NCBI GenBank assembly: GCA_002413455.1
Contig: DHXA01000205.1
Location: 1-9,799, forward strand
Reading direction: 5' to 3'
Length of the DNA stretch: 9,799 bases
Source: Rhodanobacter sp. UBA5168
GTDB taxonomy: Bacteria; Pseudomonadota; Gammaproteobacteria; Xanthomonadales; Rhodanobacteraceae
The translations under genes were made by a program, and so were the position numbers. Below, in pieces: positions 7,938 through 9,799 of the stretch. The notes beneath the pieces were generated by a model, which was not told the origin of the DNA, ran no database searches, and worked only from the letters and a program-made list of their open reading frames with translations. Each line of letters opens with the position of its first letter. Positions within the stretch are counted from its first letter, which is position 1.

Positions 7938-8739
7938 GGCTGGGGGCTCCGTGCGTCAGGGCGTCCAGGACGCGGGTCAGCCAGGCTTCCGCCGCGGCGG
8001 GGCCAGGCAAGGTGAATGCGGCCAGGCTCGGTTCGCGCATGCCGATGCGTACGCTGAGCCCATGTAGAGCATTGATGCTGGCAAACGCATGTTCGTCGGT
8101 AAGGTCGTCGCCCAGATAGACCGGCTGGCGACCGGCAAACGGTTCGCGCTGCAGCAGTTCCAGCACCGCGCGGCCCTTGTCCATGCCGGTCGGTTTGAAC
8201 TCCAGCACCAGGTTTCCCGGCTGCAGTTCATAGCCGGGTAGCTGCCTGATCACGGCGAGCGCCGCTTCATGCAGGGCCGCCAGTTGTGCCGGTGCGCGGC
8301 GACAATGCAACGCCACCGCGGCGTGCTTGTCTTCGATCTGCACGCCGTCGAAGCGCGCGGCCAGCGTGCGCGCCAGGTCGCGCATGTGCGCCTGTTGCGC
8401 GGGCGCGACCTTGAAATCCCGGTAGCTGCCATCGGCGTGGCGCAACTGCAATCCGTGCAAACCGGCGGCGGCCCAGTGCGCGGCGCCGAACAGACGATCG
8501 AGGTCGGCCAGCTCGCGACCGCTGACCAGCGCCAGCGCGCCATCGAGCACCCGATGCAAGGCATGCAACAGTGTCAGCAGCGCAGCGCCGGGTTGGACTG
8601 CCAGTGGGTCGTCGGCAAAGTCGAGCAAGGTACCGTCGACATCGAGAAAGACTGCCCAGCGCGCGTTGGCATCGGGCAATGGGGGCGGCGGCAGCGGGTC
8701 GCGGCGTGCGCAGGCGATAGCAGGAGTGGCCGTTGACAT
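7897..8739 (-). CDS. otsB: Trehalose-6-phosphate phosphatase OtsB (HAD superfamily)
   Basis: 280 aa. It removes phosphate from trehalose-6-phosphate to give trehalose, the product of the OtsA/OtsB pathway. HAD motifs in order are: FLDVDGTLLDF with nucleophile Asp33 and Asp35; LVSGREL at 71-77; a cap domain of about residues 95-180 starting with AGLHGLQLR; EFKPTGMDKGRAV with catalytic Lys188; and YLGDDLTDEHAF at 208-219 for Mg binding. The length is close to E. coli OtsB (266 aa). The ATG at 8739 has AGGGTGA a few bases upstream. The frame stays open to 8835, but the extra residues (rich in His, Pro and Cys) look like untranslated leader and would use up the promoter region. It is the first gene of the operon; its last 41 bases overlap the GH15 gene. 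It is divergent from clpB. Confidence 0.95.
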   Translation of the reverse strand: MSTATPAIACARRDPLPPPPLPDANARWAVFLDVDGTLLDFADDPLAVQPGAALLTLLHALHRVLDGALALVSGRELADLDRLFGAAHWAAAGLHGLQLRHADGSYRDFKVAPAQQAHMRDLARTLAARFDGVQIEDKHAAVALHCRRAPAQLAALHEAALAVIRQLPGYELQPGNLVLEFKPTGMDKGRAVLELLQREPFAGRQPVYLGDDLTDEHAFASINALHGLSVRIGMREPSLAAFTLPGPAAAEAWLTRVLDALTHGAPSHVRLPQGDPARQP

Positions 8740-8897
8740 CGCTATCACCCTAACAAACCGAATGTGAAAATCACCTTGTGGGAAATGCGGATACATTGGG
8801 TGGCACGAGCTTGATTCGCCATGCAGCGCCCGCACTTTTGGGGACAGTGACGGACTGCCGTCAAATCATCGAGCGCAAACCACCGGGGAGCATCGAC
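8740..8897. promoter_or_regulatory. Shared otsB/clpB divergent control region
   Basis: This 158-base gap must hold promoters for both the trehalose operon (leftward) and clpB (rightward). For clpB there is a candidate heat-shock (sigma-32-type) promoter: CTTGATT at 8810-8816 resembles the CTTGAAA -35. It is followed after 12 bases by CCCGCACTT at 8829-8837, a partial match to the CCCCAT-type -10. A perfect dyad (8848-8863) lies downstream of it. I see no convincing sigma-70 promoter for otsB. CIRCE and HAIR heat-shock operators are not present. Confidence 0.45.
8848..8863. repeat. Perfect inverted repeat TGACGG-N4-CCGTCA
   Basis: TGACGG (8848-8853) and CCGTCA (8858-8863) are exact inverse complements around ACTG. 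The dyad sits 35 bases before the clpB start, just downstream of the candidate sigma-32 promoter, and within the upstream region of otsB. It could be an operator for a dimeric regulator or a small leader hairpin in the clpB mRNA. It does not include the clpB ribosome-binding site. Confidence 0.5.
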
Positions 8898-9799
8898 ATG
8901 CGGATGGACAAACTCACCTCGCGTTTCCAGCAGGCGCTGGCCGATGCGCAATCGCTGGCCGTGGGACGCGATAACAACATGCTCGAGCCAGTGCATGTGA
9001 TGGCGGCGCTGCTCAACCAGCAGGGTGGCTCGACCGCGCCAATGCTCACCCAGGCGCAGGTCAACGTGCCGGCATTGCAGCAACGCATCAACGACATGCT
9101 GGAGCGCCTGCCCAAGGTCAGTGGGCAGGAAGGCAACATCAACCTGGGCAACGATCTGAACCGGCTGCTCAACCTCACCGACAAGCTGGCGCAGCAGCGC
9201 GGCGACCAGTTCATCGCCAGCGAACTGTTTGTGCTGGCCGCGCTGGAGGACAAGGGCGAGCTGGGTGCGGCGCTGAAGGCGGCCGGTGCGAACAAGCCGA
9301 ACCTCGAGGCGGCGATCGACAAGCTGCGCGGCGGCGAGAAGGTGCAGAGCGAGAACGCCGAAGAGCAGCGTCAGGCGCTGGAGAAATACTGCATCGACCT
9401 GACCGAGCGCGCCGAATCCGGCAAGCTCGACCCGGTGATCGGTCGCGACGAGGAAATCCGCCGCACGATCCAGGTGCTGCAGCGACGCACCAAGAACAAT
9501 CCGGGGTTGATCGGCGAGCCCGGCGTGGGCAAGACGGCGATCGTCGAAGGGTTGGCGCAACGCATCATCAAGGGCGAGGTGCCCGAGGGTCTGCGTGATC
9601 GACGCGTGCTGGCGCTGGACATGGGTGCACTGATCGCCGGCGCGAAATTCCGCGGCGAATTCGAGGAGCGGCTGAAGGCTGTGCTCAGCGACCTGTCCAA
9701 GCAGGAAGGCCGGGTGATCCTGTTCATCGACGAGCTGCACACGATGGTCGGCGCCGGCAAGGGCGAAGGCGCGATGGATGCCGGCAACATGCTCAAGCC
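8898..9799 (+). CDS. clpB: ATP-dependent chaperone ClpB, N-terminal part (partial)
   Basis: The first 300 codons of a protein normally about 860 aa; it runs off the right edge. ClpB is a hexameric AAA+ disaggregase that pulls polypeptides out of aggregates together with DnaK/DnaJ/GrpE. Residues 1 to about 145 are the Clp N-domain ([47 protein letters not shown]). The first AAA+ module follows: [20 protein letters not shown], Walker A GEPGVGKT at 206-213, pore loop [13 protein letters not shown] with Phe251, and Walker [11 protein letters not shown] with Asp278 and Glu279. Start at 8898 is supported by GGGGAG at 8885-8890, 7 bases upstream, and by the match to the E. coli start MRLDRLT; an internal ATG at 8904 is less well placed. 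Codon 203 (9504-9506) is GGG, giving [14 protein letters not shown] where Val is the norm. Confidence 0.96.
   Translation, partial: MRMDKLTSRFQQALADAQSLAVGRDNNMLEPVHVMAALLNQQGGSTAPMLTQAQVNVPALQQRINDMLERLPKVSGQEGNINLGNDLNRLLNLTDKLAQQRGDQFIASELFVLAALEDKGELGAALKAAGANKPNLEAAIDKLRGGEKVQSENAEEQRQALEKYCIDLTERAESGKLDPVIGRDEEIRRTIQVLQRRTKNNPGLIGEPGVGKTAIVEGLAQRIIKGEVPEGLRDRRVLALDMGALIAGAKFRGEFEERLKAVLSDLSKQEGRVILFIDELHTMVGAGKGEGAMDAGNMLK

Noticed and set aside
6027..8015. Plus-strand open frame of 662 codons opposite the GH15 gene
   Set aside because: It is the antisense shadow of a GC-rich gene. Its translation is low-complexity and lacks domains, while the minus strand encodes a complete GH15 enzyme with catalytic motifs.
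4741..8900. Short similar sequences GCATCGGCAT (4741-4750) and GCATCGACAT (8890-8899) flanking the ots block, considered as insertion target repeats
   Set aside because: The 10-base match is imperfect and one copy overlaps the clpB start. It is no better than expected by chance, and no integrase, transposase or terminal inverted repeats are present.
9648..9650. Phe251 instead of Tyr in the ClpB pore loop (GAKFRG)
   Set aside because: Phe at this position is common in pseudomonad and xanthomonad ClpB and keeps the aromatic side chain.
8745..9740. Minus-strand open frame of 331 codons opposite clpB
   Set aside because: It lies antisense to a well-conserved ClpB reading frame and shows no recognisable motif; it is also a composition shadow.

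Overview
The window looks like chromosome of a high-GC gammaproteobacterium. The protein sequences and gene neighbourhoods fit the Xanthomonadales (Lysobacterales), probably Rhodanobacteraceae (Rhodanobacter/Dyella-like). That placement is inferred from general protein resemblance, because no database search was possible. Almost all of the DNA is coding. I found no rRNA, tRNA, CRISPR array, insertion sequence or phage gene, and no gene-free stretch above 300 bases.

Layout from left to right: (1) 1-141 is the 3' end of sucD (succinyl-CoA ligase alpha subunit), followed by a strong hairpin. (2) 216-1847 is nadE, a two-domain glutamine-dependent NAD+ synthetase. (3) 1958-1983 is a clear terminator read on the minus strand, ending bamD (2011-2877, minus), the outer-membrane assembly lipoprotein. 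(4) Divergent from bamD are rluD (2948-3922), the 23S rRNA pseudouridine synthase, and pgeF (3996-4739), the peptidoglycan-editing factor of the YfiH/laccase-domain family. (5) On the opposite strand, convergent with pgeF, lies a trehalose cluster transcribed otsB (8739-7897) > GH15 glycosidase (7937-6132) > otsA (6135-4750), with overlapping gene ends. (6) At the right edge the divergent clpB starts (8898 onward) and runs off the window after its first Walker B motif.

How the genes fit together: bamD, rluD, pgeF and clpB occur in the same order and relative orientation in E. coli (yfiO, rluD, yfiH, clpB). Here the 4.1-kb otsB-GH15-otsA block sits between pgeF and clpB in reverse orientation. 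OtsA makes trehalose-6-phosphate and OtsB dephosphorylates it to trehalose. The GH15 enzyme is probably a trehalase or other alpha-glucosidase, and its substrate cannot be settled from sequence. The trehalose operon and clpB share a 158-base divergent control region, which links compatible-solute synthesis to protein disaggregation at least by position.

Nothing here is clearly a wholly new system. The points most worth a second look are the trehalose block inside the conserved cluster, the synthase/phosphatase/glycosidase operon with coupled translation, the shared otsB/clpB control region with a perfect dyad, the hairpin in the short nadE leader, and a Gly codon in the normally conserved [14 protein letters not shown] segment of ClpB.
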